In this document: positions 45,413 through 54,552 of the stretch, one piece after another
Position numbering within the stretch: the stretch's first letter is position 1
How the letters are laid out: each line of letters starts with the position of its first letter
Origin: Thermoguttaceae bacterium
Lineage (GTDB): Bacteria > Planctomycetota > Planctomycetia > Pirellulales > Thermoguttaceae
Length of the DNA stretch: 64,000 nt
Assembly: GCA_017937485.1 (NCBI GenBank)
Contig: JAGBDN010000003.1
Location: 62,001 to 126,000 of the forward strand
Direction: 5' to 3'
The notes under the pieces: model-generated
Databases searched by the model: none
Seen by the model: the letters and a program-made list of their open reading frames with translations, nothing else
What the model was told of the DNA's origin: nothing
Made by a program: the position numbers and the translations under genes

Positions 45413-46009
45413 ATGAAACAAGATTATATCCACGTTTGCGTCGTTTTGGACGCTTCCGGTTCGATGGGCGCGGTCGAAAACGACGTCAAAGGGACGTTCA
45501 ATTCGTTTATCGCCGAACAACGCGAACAGCCGGGCAAAACCGTTCTCGACGTTTACCAATTCTCCGACGAAACGTCGCGCATCGTTCGCGGCGCCGACCT
45601 TTCGACTTTTGAAAACAACCTGATGCGCAATTACCGCTGTTCCGGTCGCACCGCGCTGAACGACGCCGTTTGCCAAGCGATCGACGAAATCGGCGCCGAG
45701 TTCGCCGCGCTTCCGGAATCGGAGCGACCGGAGCAAGTTCTCGTCGCGATTTTGACCGACGGCGAAGAAAACGCCAGCCGCCGCTTTACGAAAGCCGACG
45801 TTAAGGAGCGAATCGACCGTCAAACCGACGTTTACAGCTGGAAATTCGTCTTCCTCGCCGCCAATATCGACGCGTTTGCGACCGGCGCCGCGCTCGGTCT
45901 CCAAGCGGACGATTGCGTCGCGTTCGAGCGTTCGGAAGCGGGGTTGGAAGACGTTCGCGCCTGTTTCTCGAGCCGCCTCGCTTCGATGCGCGCTCCCAAG
46001 CGCCGATAA
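45413..46009 (+). CDS. Small cytoplasmic von Willebrand factor A domain protein
   Basis: This 198-residue protein is a single VWA domain. The metal-ion site DASGSMG is at 13-19, with CSGRTALND and LTDGEEN completing it. There is no signal peptide or membrane segment. It resembles the small TerY-like or phage-type VWA proteins; the partner is unknown. AGGAG lies about 9 bases before the ATG. The next gene starts about 160 bases on. Confidence 0.85.
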   Translation: MKQDYIHVCVVLDASGSMGAVENDVKGTFNSFIAEQREQPGKTVLDVYQFSDETSRIVRGADLSTFENNLMRNYRCSGRTALNDAVCQAIDEIGAEFAALPESERPEQVLVAILTDGEENASRRFTKADVKERIDRQTDVYSWKFVFLAANIDAFATGAALGLQADDCVAFERSEAGLEDVRACFSSRLASMRAPKRR

Positions 46010-46166
46010 ACCGCCCCGACGCGTTCGGACTTCGTCGATAAACCGGCGAATCTTCGACGGCGCGGCGTTCCGAAAGCGTTTCGAACGCCGCGTCGCCCGC
46101 TTCGCGCCTTCCCCAACTCCGCCATTTTTCCCATTCGCCCTATTTTACGCAAGTAAGGAAACGCCG

Positions 46167-48335
46167 ATGAAAAAATCGACTTTGTTTAACGCCTTAACGA
46201 CGTTTTCCCTCCTCGCGCCGTTCGTTTTCGGAGCCGACGACGACGCCGAAACCGCCGCAAAATCGATCGCGCCCCCCGGAACATACGACGTTTGCTGGGT
46301 CGGCAACACGTTCTCCGGAAACGGCGGCCCGAACGGTTTCGGCTATTGGGTTCAAAACGCCGCCGACGAAATCGAAGTCGCGCCGAACGGCGTCGTTCTC
46401 GCCGGTTGCGGTTGGGACGAAGCGGGCCGTTGCGCCGGACTCCATCGGGACGGCAAAGTCAACCGCGTTCTCTTGAAACAAGAAGGCGTTAAAGAAAGCG
46501 CTTGGGGTTGGAACACCGGAAATAACGCGCTCGCGTTCGACGGCGACGAGATTTATATCGCCAACGCCGGAAAGCGGCTGATTCGCTTCGTCGGGTCGAC
46601 GGAAGACCTCGACTCTTGGAAAGCGGCGGACGACGCGGAGCTTCCGGAAGAGCCGGTCGGGGCGCACGCGAAAAAAGGCGTCTTGGCGGTCGCTTACGCA
46701 ACGTCGCTCGAACTTCGACGAACGAAGGACTTCAAACCGTTCGCGACTTGGACGCTCCCCGGCGCCGCGTCAAAAACACCCCAAACCGCCCAAAATAACG
46801 ACGACTAAGAAGCCAACGGCGACAAAAAAGACGAAAAAAACGGGCCCGAGATTCGCGACGTCGTTCTCGACGGTCGCGGCGGCGTTTGGGTTCTCGTCGA
46901 CAATCAAATCCGGCTTCTCCGCTTGGGCGCCGACGGCAAAACGTTGACGGAAATGAAAATCGGCGCGTTCCCGACGCTCGGCGCGCCGACGTCCCTCGCC
47001 TTCGACGCGAAAAATCCGGCTCTCTTGCTCGTTTGCGACGACGGCCCCGACCAACAGGTCAAATTCTTCGACGTTTCGAAGCCGAGCGCGCCGAAACTAA
47101 CGAAAACGTTCGGCGAAAAAGGCGGCCTCTTCTCGCAAACGACCGACGCGAAAGGGCGCCGCCTCGCCGACGGCGAAACGTTCCCGACGCGCCTTTACGC
47201 TCCTCGCGGCGCCGGAACCGACGCGCAAGGCAACCTTTACGTTTCGCTCGGTTTCAACGGCGCGCCGGTCGGAACGCTCGTTTTGCGCTCGTTCGCTCCG
47301 GACGGCTCGCTCCGTTGGGAACTGGCGAACCTCGCGTTCGTCGACGCGTTCGGCTTCGACGCAACCTCGGACGGCAAGCGAATTTACACGCGAACGGCGA
47401 TTCTCGAAATCGACCCGGACTCGAAAAACGCCGACCTCGATTGGCGGCAAGTCGCGACGACCGTCGACGCGCTCCGTTACTCCCAAGAAGAAGACGAACG
47501 CCCGTTTTACGGCGCGAGCGCGTTCGTCAAAACGCTCGAAGGACGGCGACTTTTTTACAAGATCGGCCAATACGGCGGCGGCTTCAACTTTTATTCGTTC
47601 GACGAGGAAAACGGCGGCCAAATCGCGCGGCCGGTCGGGAAAATCCGCTCCGACGACGAAACTTGGGCTTGGCGAATGGACGAAAACGGCGACGTTTGGC
47701 ACGGCGACCATCATAAAACGCGCTCGATTCGCCGCTATCGCTTCCAAGGTTGGCGCAAAGTCGAGTCGGCGGACGTTCCGAACCTTTACGCGCCGATTTA
47801 CGATACGGAAAATCCGGACGCTTGGCCTTGGCCGGACGATTTCGAACTCGTTCGCCGGATTTTTTACGTTCCCGAAACGGATACGCTCTATTTGAGCGGT
47901 TATCTAAAATCGGACGAAATCGACTCTTGGGGCGTTTGCGGCAAAACGCTCCGTCGGTACGACGGCTGGACGTCGGGTTCGCCGAAAATCGCTTGGACGG
48001 TTCCGCTTCCGGTCAACCCGACCGGCGAAAACGGCAAACCGCTCTCGCCGGAAGGCCTCGACGTCGCCGGCGACTATATTTTTTGCGGAATGGTGAAAGC
48101 CGACGAAGGACGCCAACGCACTTACGCGCTCGAAGCGGCGACCGGCAAGGTTCTCGGCGCGTTCGTTCCGGGCGGAGCGGTCGGCGAAGAGGCCGGTTGG
48201 CAGGATATGCCGTATTCGGTCGCCGCGCTGAAGCGAAAAAACGGCGATTATCTGATTCTCGTCGAGGAAGATTGGCGCGGCAAAAACATTCTTTACCGCT
48301 GGACGCCGCCGCTATCGGAAGCCGCCCAAAAATAA
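46167..48335 (+). pseudogene. Exported propeller-type protein interrupted by one in-frame TAA
   Basis: The reading frame begins at ATG 46167 (AGGA upstream, signal peptide MKKSTLFNALTTFSLLAPFVFG) and would give about 721 residues to the stop at 48335. At codon 214 (46806-46808) a single TAA follows ...QNNDD; the same frame then continues at once with EANGDKKDEKNGPE and further NHL/propeller-like repeats (DVVLDGRGGVWVLVDNQIRLL, AGTDAQGNLYVSLGF). The stop lies in an acidic low-complexity linker. The downstream part alone lacks a good start and signal. One base change from GAA, CAA or AAA would explain it. It may be a recent pseudogene, a read-through, or a sequence error. Confidence 0.75.
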
Positions 48336-48348
48336 CGCGTTCCCGCCT

Positions 48349-48382
48349 CGGTCGACGGTTCGAAACGTCGAATCGTCGACCG
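48349..48382 (+). terminator. 15-bp hairpin after the interrupted gene
   Basis: CGGTCGACGGTTCGA (48349-48363) pairs with TCGAATCGTCGACCG (48368-48382), with one G-U pair and a 4-base loop. It starts 14 bases after the stop codon and has no adjacent U-tract. Confidence 0.65.
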
Positions 48383-48454
48383 CGTCTCTCGAAATTTGCG
48401 TTAAAAAATTTCTTAAAAATTGAAAGCCCTCTTCTCTTCTTTCTCTATTTTGCG

Positions 48455-48460
48455 TATAAT
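48455..48460 (+). promoter_or_regulatory. -10 element upstream of the SppA-like gene
   Basis: A perfect TATAAT lies 95 bases before the ATG; the -35 (TTCTCT at 17 bases) is weak. Confidence 0.45.
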
Positions 48461-48554
48461 ACCGTTAGGAGCGTTTCGCCGCCTTCCGACGACGAACGCT
48501 CGCCCAGAGCGGTTTCGCTTCATTAAATTAGGCAATTTACGCAAGGAAATCCAA

Positions 48555-49811
48555 ATGAATCCGGAAGACGCCGATCAAATCGTCAACGAACCGACCAACG
48601 AAAACGCCGACGACGTTTCGACGCCGCGCCCGAACGCCCCGAACGCGTCCAATTCGACGCCGAATCCCAATTTTGCGACGCCGAACGCCGCGCCGCGTCC
48701 GACGCGACCGCCGTTTCCCGTTCCGCCGCGTCCGCTCGGATTTTGGCCGCTCTTTTTCAAAGACGTAACGGTTTCCGTCGCCGGCGTCGCGACTTTTTGC
48801 TTTTTGACGTTTTTCCTTTTTTTCGCGACGATCGTCGGTCTCGCCGGCGCGCTTAACGACGCTTCGGAGTCGGCGCTCGTTCTCGAAGAAACGATCTCCG
48901 GCGACGAAACCGCGCCGGGCAAAATCGTCGTGTTGCCGATCGAAGGCGTTATCGAAACGGACGAATACGGCTTTTTGCGCGAAGCGATCGACTGCATCGC
49001 CGACGACGAACGCGTTCGCGGCGTCGTCCTGCGAATCAACTCGCCCGGCGGCACCATCGCCGGCAGCGACTACTATTATACGCTCCTGAAAGACTTAAAA
49101 GCGGAACTCGACGTTCCGATTATCGCCAGTATGGGGGACGTCGCGGCGAGCGGCGGTTACTACATTGCGACGGCGGCCGACCAAATCTTCGCGGAACGCT
49201 CGACGCTGACCGGCTCCATCGGCGTCATCGTTTCGATGTACGACGCGTCGGAGCTTTGCGAAAAAGTCGGCGTCGCGTCGACCCCGGTCGTCAGCGGCCC
49301 GATGAAGGGAATGGGCGACTTTATGAAGAAGCCGACGCCGGAAGAAACCGCCGTTTGGCAAGCGCTCGTCGACGAAAGTTACGAACAATTCCTCGACGTC
49401 GTTCGCGCCGGACGGTCTTGGTATCGCGGCGAAGATAGCGAAAATACGGAAAATAAAGAAAACGGAGAAAGTTCGGAAATCGCCGAAACCGCGGTCGCCG
49501 AAGAACGCGACGCCGAACTCCGCCGCGTCGCCGACGGTCGAATTTACACCGCGAAACAAGCGAAAGACCTCCGCTTGATCGACGAAATCGGCTTCCTCGA
49601 CGACGCGATCGACGCGGCGATCGAAGCGGCGGGACTAACCCCCGAAACGGCGGAAGTCGTTCGTTACGAAGAGCTTGAAAGTTGGACGTCCGCGCTCGGT
49701 CTTTCGGCGTTGACCAAACGGAACGAACCGCTCGAAAAAGCGCTGGACACGGTCGCGACGCCGCGCGGTTATTACATTATTCCGCGAGCTTTTCCGACGA
49801 CGGCCCGTTAA
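48555..49811 (+). CDS. sppA: SppA-type signal peptide peptidase (S49)
   Basis: This is a 418-residue protein. A Pro/Asn-rich cytoplasmic N-terminus of about 65 residues precedes one membrane segment (VTVSVAGVATFCFLTFFLFF, about 71-95). The S49 core has RINSPGGTIAGSDYYY, the nucleophile Ser in GDVAASGGYYIA near 199, TLTGSIGVI, and the general-base Lys in SGPMKGMG near 251, as in Bacillus-type SppA. An acidic loop (about 297-320) is inserted before RVADGRIYTAKQAKDLRLID. It should cut membrane-embedded signal peptides from the outer face. AAGGAAAT precedes the ATG at 48555. Confidence 0.88.
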   Translation: MNPEDADQIVNEPTNENADDVSTPRPNAPNASNSTPNPNFATPNAAPRPTRPPFPVPPRPLGFWPLFFKDVTVSVAGVATFCFLTFFLFFATIVGLAGALNDASESALVLEETISGDETAPGKIVVLPIEGVIETDEYGFLREAIDCIADDERVRGVVLRINSPGGTIAGSDYYYTLLKDLKAELDVPIIASMGDVAASGGYYIATAADQIFAERSTLTGSIGVIVSMYDASELCEKVGVASTPVVSGPMKGMGDFMKKPTPEETAVWQALVDESYEQFLDVVRAGRSWYRGEDSENTENKENGESSEIAETAVAEERDAELRRVADGRIYTAKQAKDLRLIDEIGFLDDAIDAAIEAAGLTPETAEVVRYEELESWTSALGLSALTKRNEPLEKALDTVATPRGYYIIPRAFPTTAR

Positions 49812-49863
49812 TCGACCGTTTCGAGCCGTTCCGCGCTTCCGCTTCTCTTCCTTTTAATTTCTC

Positions 49864-49907
49864 CGAACCGTTCAAACGGCGCTTTTCGAGTCCGTTTGAA
49901 CGGTTCG
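49864..49907 (+). terminator. Perfect 16-bp inverted repeat between sppA and dnaA
   Basis: CGAACCGTTCAAACGG (49864-49879) is exactly complementary to CCGTTTGAACGGTTCG (49892-49907), with a 12-base loop. It starts 53 bases after the sppA stop. No U-tract follows. Confidence 0.6.
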
Positions 49908-50103
49908 CGACGAAAAACGTTTATTCCCTCCAACCGTTTCAACCGTCAAAAGCCGCCGCGCGTCGCCGTCTTCGTAAAACTCCGCGGGTAAAACTTGAGA
50001 AAATTGACGGGAAAAATAGCGAAATCGCGCTTCCCCTTTTCCAAAATACCGATTATACTTGCAAAAAAACTCGGTAAAAAAGCGCGTCGAGCCCAAGGGC
50101 GGT

Positions 50104-50131
50104 TTGACTTTTAGAAGCGATTTTGTAAAAT
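50104..50131 (+). promoter_or_regulatory. Possible sigma70 promoter upstream of dnaA
   Basis: TTGACT, a 16-base spacer and TAAAAT lie about 295 bases before the dnaA start. Confidence 0.45.
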
Positions 50132-50424
50132 TTAATTATTGAAGGCAAATAATTCGGCGTTTTTTTCGCGCCGCCGCCGATAAGGAAAATAGGCGTTTGC
50201 CGACGGCCCTTTGTCGCCGCCGCTTGTCTTCGCTCGCTTTTTACTTTTGCCAACTTGCGTTGCGCGTCGCTTTTTCCTCGATGGAAACGCGCTTATTTTT
50301 CCGTTTAAAATAGGCAAATTGAACAAACAACGCCGACTTTTTGACGCGCGACAATGTCGTTAACGTCGGATTTCGCGTCGAACGCCGCCAACGCGCCCGC
50401 CGTCGGGCTTTTTTGATCGAACGA

Positions 50425-52470
50425 ATGTCAACAGAACGAGAAATGAACGTCGACGAAATTTTTCGCCAAGCGTTGCTCAATCGAATCGGGGAACGCCGCT
50501 TCTCCTATTGGTTCGCCGGAGCGCGTTTTTCCGCGTCGCCGTCCGGGCTGATTGTTCGCGTCGAAAACGAATTTCTTTGCGCGTTCATTCGTTCGTCTTT
50601 TCAACACGAGCTGCAGAAAATTTGCGTCGACGTCGCCGGAGTTGAGTTGCCGATTGAAATTTGTTGCGACGAAACGCCCGCGCCCGCTTTCCCGACGCAA
50701 AACAAGCCGCAAACGCAAGCGTTCGACGCGCCCGCGTCCGTTTTTTCCGCGCCGAACGAAACGCCGACGCAACCGCAATTCGCCGCGCCGAACGGAACTC
50801 AACAGCAATTCGTTCCGCAACCGACGAAAAAGCGAGGTCGCCCGCGTAAAAATCCGCTTCCGCAAGACGCGGAACGTCCGCTTGAAACGCCGTCGCCTTT
50901 TTTTGAACGCGCGTCCGAGTCCGGCGTCCCCGTTAATTTCGCGTTCGACGCCGACGTTTTTCGAGCGTCGACGCCGCGCCCGGAACCGCCGACGCCCAAC
51001 GTCCCGGTTCCCCAAAACTTCGCGACTTACCTAAACGGCGCGCCTTCGCAAAATTTCCTCGGTTCGCTCGTTCCGGCTTCCGTTTCGCCGTCGTCGAATC
51101 TTCCGGCGCCGAAACGCGGTCGCGGTCGTCCGCGCAAAAATCCGGAGTCGTCGCAATCGGTTGCGCCTTCGCCGACTTCTCAAGCGCTTGTTCCGTCGAC
51201 GCCCGACGCTTGGAATCTTTCCGAGTCGGAACGCGCCGTTTGGACGGCCGGAACCGGCGATTTTGCCGCCGACGCGACGACGCAAGTTCCGCAAACTCGC
51301 GGACGCAAACCGAAAACGCCCGCTCTTCCGAACGCCGCCGAAACGCGCGACGACGAAGTGTTGCGCGACGCCAACGGTTTTAATATTGTTAAAGTCGCGA
51401 AACCGCAAGCGCGAACCGCGGTCGCTTCGTCCGTTCGTTTGGCCTCGCTCGACACGTTCGTCGAAGGTTTTTCGAATCAGTTGGCGCGCAAAATCGCCGA
51501 CGTCGCGATTCTTCAACCGGGAGCGATGAATCCGATTTTCATCGGCGGCCCGACCAGCGTCGGTAAAACGCACCTGTTGGAAGGCATTTGCGAACGCTAC
51601 GGGCGCTACCCGAACCGCAAACCGGCGCTATATATGACGGCGGAGCAGTTCACCACCGCGTTTATCCAAAGTTTGCACGGCGGCGCCGGCTCCTTCCGCG
51701 ACCGTTTTCGCAACATTTCGCTCCTCGCGGTCGACGACCTTCATTTCCTCGAAGGCAAAACGACGACGCAGGTCGAACTCCTTAGCGTCGTCGATATGTT
51801 GCGCCAACGGAACGTTCAACTCGTTTTTTCCGCGAACCGCCCGCTCGCCGAACTGACCAAATTAAGCGGCGAACTGACGACCCGCGTTCAAGGCGGTTTC
51901 GTTTGCCAAATCGGGCCTCCGGAACGAGAAATGTTGTCGCAGATTTTGCGTCAAATGGCGCTCGAACGCCGCATCGCGCTTTCGGACGAGGTTTGTCGCT
52001 TCGTCGTTTCGCGTTTCACGACGCACGCTCGCCAACTTTCCGGCGCGTTGAACCGCCTCTACGTCGCGCACTTGACGACCGGCGCCCCGATCGACGTTCC
52101 GTTCGCGCAAGAGGCGCTCGCCGACTTGATCGCCTCGAACGTTCGCGCCGTCAAACTGGAAGACGTCGAACGCGTCGTTCAAGAAACGTTCGGGCTCGAC
52201 GACGAAGAACTCAAATCGAAATCGCGTTCGAAACGTTGCGCCGATCCCCGCGCCCTCGCGATGTGGTTGGCGCGCAAACACACCCGTTCCGCGTTGGCCG
52301 AAATCGGCGCTTACTTCGGCGGACGTCGACACAGCGCGGTGCTTTCGGCGCAAAAAAAGGTCGATCGACTTCTCAAAACGAACGGTTCGATCGAGAACGG
52401 TTCCGCGGCGTTCGACGTCGCCGACGCGATCGAACGAATGGAACGCTCTTTAGCGCGTTCGCGAAGTTAA
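50425..52470 (+). CDS. dnaA: DnaA replication initiator with AT-hook linker
   Basis: This protein is 681 residues long, well above the usual 440-480. Domain I (VDEIFRQALLNRIGERRFSYWFAG) is at about 10-33 and on. Residues about 95-330 form a Pro/Ser/Thr-rich linker with AT-hook-like motifs KKRGRPRKNP (near 135), KRGRGRPRKNP (near 230) and RGRKPKTP (near 292). The AAA+ domain has Walker A GGPTSVGKTHL (about 373-383) and Walker B LLAVDDLHFL (about 433-442). Domain IV ends with a DnaA-signature-like GGRRHSAVLSAQKKV. ATG 50425 is used; ATG 50443 (MNVDEIF, with GAG just upstream) is equally possible. It should bind and melt the origin, with extra minor-groove contacts through the linker. Confidence 0.88.
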   Translation: MSTEREMNVDEIFRQALLNRIGERRFSYWFAGARFSASPSGLIVRVENEFLCAFIRSSFQHELQKICVDVAGVELPIEICCDETPAPAFPTQNKPQTQAFDAPASVFSAPNETPTQPQFAAPNGTQQQFVPQPTKKRGRPRKNPLPQDAERPLETPSPFFERASESGVPVNFAFDADVFRASTPRPEPPTPNVPVPQNFATYLNGAPSQNFLGSLVPASVSPSSNLPAPKRGRGRPRKNPESSQSVAPSPTSQALVPSTPDAWNLSESERAVWTAGTGDFAADATTQVPQTRGRKPKTPALPNAAETRDDEVLRDANGFNIVKVAKPQARTAVASSVRLASLDTFVEGFSNQLARKIADVAILQPGAMNPIFIGGPTSVGKTHLLEGICERYGRYPNRKPALYMTAEQFTTAFIQSLHGGAGSFRDRFRNISLLAVDDLHFLEGKTTTQVELLSVVDMLRQRNVQLVFSANRPLAELTKLSGELTTRVQGGFVCQIGPPEREMLSQILRQMALERRIALSDEVCRFVVSRFTTHARQLSGALNRLYVAHLTTGAPIDVPFAQEALADLIASNVRAVKLEDVERVVQETFGLDDEELKSKSRSKRCADPRALAMWLARKHTRSALAEIGAYFGGRRHSAVLSAQKKVDRLLKTNGSIENGSAAFDVADAIERMERSLARSRS

Positions 52471-52482
52471 ACGCGTCCTTTG

Positions 52483-52507
52483 GGCGACGCTCTTTCGCCG
52501 TTTTTTT
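52483..52507 (+). terminator. Weak intrinsic terminator of dnaA
   Basis: GGCGA (52483-52487) pairs with TCGCC (52495-52499) and a T7 run follows. It starts 13 bases after the stop. The rest of 52508-52721 shows no gene. Confidence 0.5.
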
Positions 52508-52721
52508 GCCCAAATTCAACAAGTCGCTTAAATTTCAAGACGATTCGCCGACGCGGATCGTCTTTTTTTGTCGCGCTTTCTCGCTTTGCGCCTTTCGGCG
52601 CGTTCGCCGTTCCGACTCGGCGCCGCTCCAAGCGCGTCGTCTTTTTTATCGCTCTTTCTCGCCCTTGCGTCGACCGGCGCGTTCGCTCGACGTTTCGCTT
52701 TACGTCTCGACTTTTCAACGC

Positions 52722-52757
52722 AAAAAAAACGCGTCGACGTAAAAAACGTCGACGCGT
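52722..52757 (-). terminator. Strong intrinsic terminator of the PQQ-propeller gene
   Basis: ACGCGTCGACGT (52729-52740) pairs exactly with ACGTCGACGCGT (52746-52757) over a 5-base loop. On the minus strand it is followed by eight T's. It lies about 32 bases after the stop at 52789. Confidence 0.9.
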
Positions 52758-52788
52758 CGCAGCGTTTTATTCCCGAAATCGGCGCGAA

Positions 52789-54552
52789 TCAGAAGATTTC
52801 GTCGTCACCGCCAAACGGGTCTTCCTCGTCGGTCGCTTCGGCGTCGTCGGCGAAGGGGTCGTCTTCCTCGGCCTCGTCGTCCGCGCTTTCGTCGGTCGTT
52901 TCGCTATCGTCGGCGAAGGGGTCGTCTTCAGCGGCTTCGGCGTCCGCGCTTTCGTCGGTCGCTTCGCTATCGTCGGCGAAGGGGTCGTCTTCAGCGGCTT
53001 CGGCGTCCGCGGCCGCGGCGTCGTCGACGACGCTCGGAGCGGCTTCGGCGGCGTTCGGAGCGTCTTCGGAACCGGTTTCGATCGCTTTCGCCAAACGCGC
53101 GGCGACGTCGGCGCAAGTTTCGTCGCGATGGCGCAACGGCTCGACTTGTTGCGTTTCGCGCAGACATTGAATCAACCCGTCGGCGGAAACCAAGTAAACG
53201 CGATCCGTTTCTTGATTGAAAATTTGGAATTTCGTCGGCGCAAGAGTCAGCGTCTTCAAGCGGGAACCGTTCGCGCGATCGAGAACCGCCAAACGATCGA
53301 GTTGGTCGAAGACGTAAAGACGCGTCGCGGACGCGGAAATCAAACGCTTCACGCCGGAAGCGCGCCAATTTTCGAGCCCGGTTTTCAGGTCGAGCGCGAA
53401 GAAATCGCCGGATTCAACCGGAATATAAACGTTGTAAGCGAGTTCCTTCGACGCGGTAAAATCTTTGAACGCCGAGACGCGTTCGCTCACCGGACTTTGC
53501 GTCAAGTACGTCCAGCGCACTTTGCCGTTGGCGTCGTTAATCGCGAAAACGTTGCCGGAATCGGTTCCGACGATCGCGAGCCCGCCCTTGCGGCGCGCCG
53601 CTTCCATCGCCATATTTTGCGCGGAGAGGTCTTGCGGCACGTAAAACGGAACGCTCGAAACGTCGTCGCGCGGCGCCAAGAAACGATTCCCGAGGCGCGA
53701 CTCGTTCAAGTAAGCGATTTGCGGAGTCGCTTGTAATTTATACAGGAGTTGGAAGGGATTGTTCACCGCGTCGCGCTGCAGTTCGCCGATCATCAGCCAA
53801 CCTTGGTCGGTCGTCCAGATCAAGCGGTCGACGCCGTAAGACTGCGCCCCCAAAATCGGCGCGGCCGCCGCGACGCCGAGAGTCGGGCATTGATGCGGGC
53901 GCGTTTCGTCAAGGGGCGCGAGCAAAAACTGTTTCGAGCCGTTCGCCGCGTAATCCGCTTCGAGTTCCGCTTGCATTTCCGCGGCCATCTTCGCGTCTTT
54001 GGTCGCTTCCAACATCGCCTCAAGCGCCTTTTGCGCTTCGGGACGCGCCGATTCGCGACGTTTCGCCGGATAAGCGTAAAGCCGTTGCGAGTAAACCGGA
54101 ACGTAAATTTCGCGCTCGGTCGCGACCGGAGCCGCCGACGGTTGCCCCATCACTTCCGTTTCGTCGAGGAACTTGCCGCTAAAACGATCGTAAACGACCA
54201 AGCGCGTTCCGCAAAGAACGGCGACGATTTTGCTGTTGATCGCCGGCGCGGTCAAATACTCGCGTCCAACGTTGACGGTCCAAAGCGTCGTCCCGTTCTC
54301 CGCGTCGATCGCCTGCAGGACGCCGCCGTTGGTCGTAATAAAGACGACGCCGTCTTGAAGCGTCGCGCTCGTAACTTCCTCGCGGTTTTGATCGAGCGTC
54401 GCTTGCGCGAACCAAGCGCGAGTCAGCCCGGCCGCTTGAGCGTCCCTCTCCGCGACAAGACGGGATTTAGCGATCCCCGCCGCCGTCGCGTTCGCGGCGA
54501 CGCAAACGCTCATAAGACAAAAAATCAAGCCAATCGCGAAATGTCGTTTCAT
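52789..54552 (-). CDS. Exported PQQ-type beta-propeller protein with acidic repeat tail
   Basis: This 587-residue protein has a signal peptide (FAIGLIFCLMSVCVAANATA). The propeller repeats (LQAIDAENGTTLWTVNVG, VVYDRFSGKFLDE, VFAINDANGKVRWTYL, FFALDLKTGLENWRASG, LAVLDRANGSRLKTL) match PQQ_2/BamB-like blades. From about residue 514 a 21-residue unit (AEAAEDDPFADDSEATDES) repeats three times and the protein ends DEIF. It is probably a periplasmic or surface protein; without BAM genes nearby, BamB itself is not implied. It has its own promoter at 54712-54739 and a strong terminator. Confidence 0.85.
   Translation of the reverse strand: MKRHFAIGLIFCLMSVCVAANATAAGIAKSRLVAERDAQAAGLTRAWFAQATLDQNREEVTSATLQDGVVFITTNGGVLQAIDAENGTTLWTVNVGREYLTAPAINSKIVAVLCGTRLVVYDRFSGKFLDETEVMGQPSAAPVATEREIYVPVYSQRLYAYPAKRRESARPEAQKALEAMLEATKDAKMAAEMQAELEADYAANGSKQFLLAPLDETRPHQCPTLGVAAAAPILGAQSYGVDRLIWTTDQGWLMIGELQRDAVNNPFQLLYKLQATPQIAYLNESRLGNRFLAPRDDVSSVPFYVPQDLSAQNMAMEAARRKGGLAIVGTDSGNVFAINDANGKVRWTYLTQSPVSERVSAFKDFTASKELAYNVYIPVESGDFFALDLKTGLENWRASGVKRLISASATRLYVFDQLDRLAVLDRANGSRLKTLTLAPTKFQIFNQETDRVYLVSADGLIQCLRETQQVEPLRHRDETCADVAARLAKAIETGSEDAPNAAEAAPSVVDDAAAADAEAAEDDPFADDSEATDESADAEAAEDDPFADDSETTDESADDEAEEDDPFADDAEATDEEDPFGGDDEIF
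52833..53010 (-). repeat. 63-bp coding tandem repeat, three units
   Basis: This encodes the acidic 21-residue units at the C-terminus of the propeller protein. The first two units are nearly identical at the DNA level, implying recent duplication. Confidence 0.75.

Larger units (their letters stand above)
49812..50424. other. Intergenic region upstream of dnaA
   Basis: This stretch of 613 bases has no gene. It holds the inverted repeat at 49864-49907, the promoter candidate at 50104-50131 and several AT-rich patches (50045-50065, 50120-50155, 50295-50325). I found no 9-mer matching the usual DnaA box TTATCCACA, so an origin cannot be claimed by eye. Confidence 0.4.

Noticed and set aside
46923..48335. 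Separate gene starting after the internal TAA
   Set aside because: The frame continues without shift from the gene that starts at 46167, and the candidate start lacks a ribosome-binding site and signal peptide.
48349..48382. tRNA-like GGTTCGAA segment
   Set aside because: It is part of a simple 15-bp hairpin; no acceptor stem or anticodon arm can be drawn.
49812..50424. Chromosome origin next to dnaA
   Set aside because: AT-rich patches and an inverted repeat are present, but no consensus DnaA boxes were seen and strand skew was not measured.
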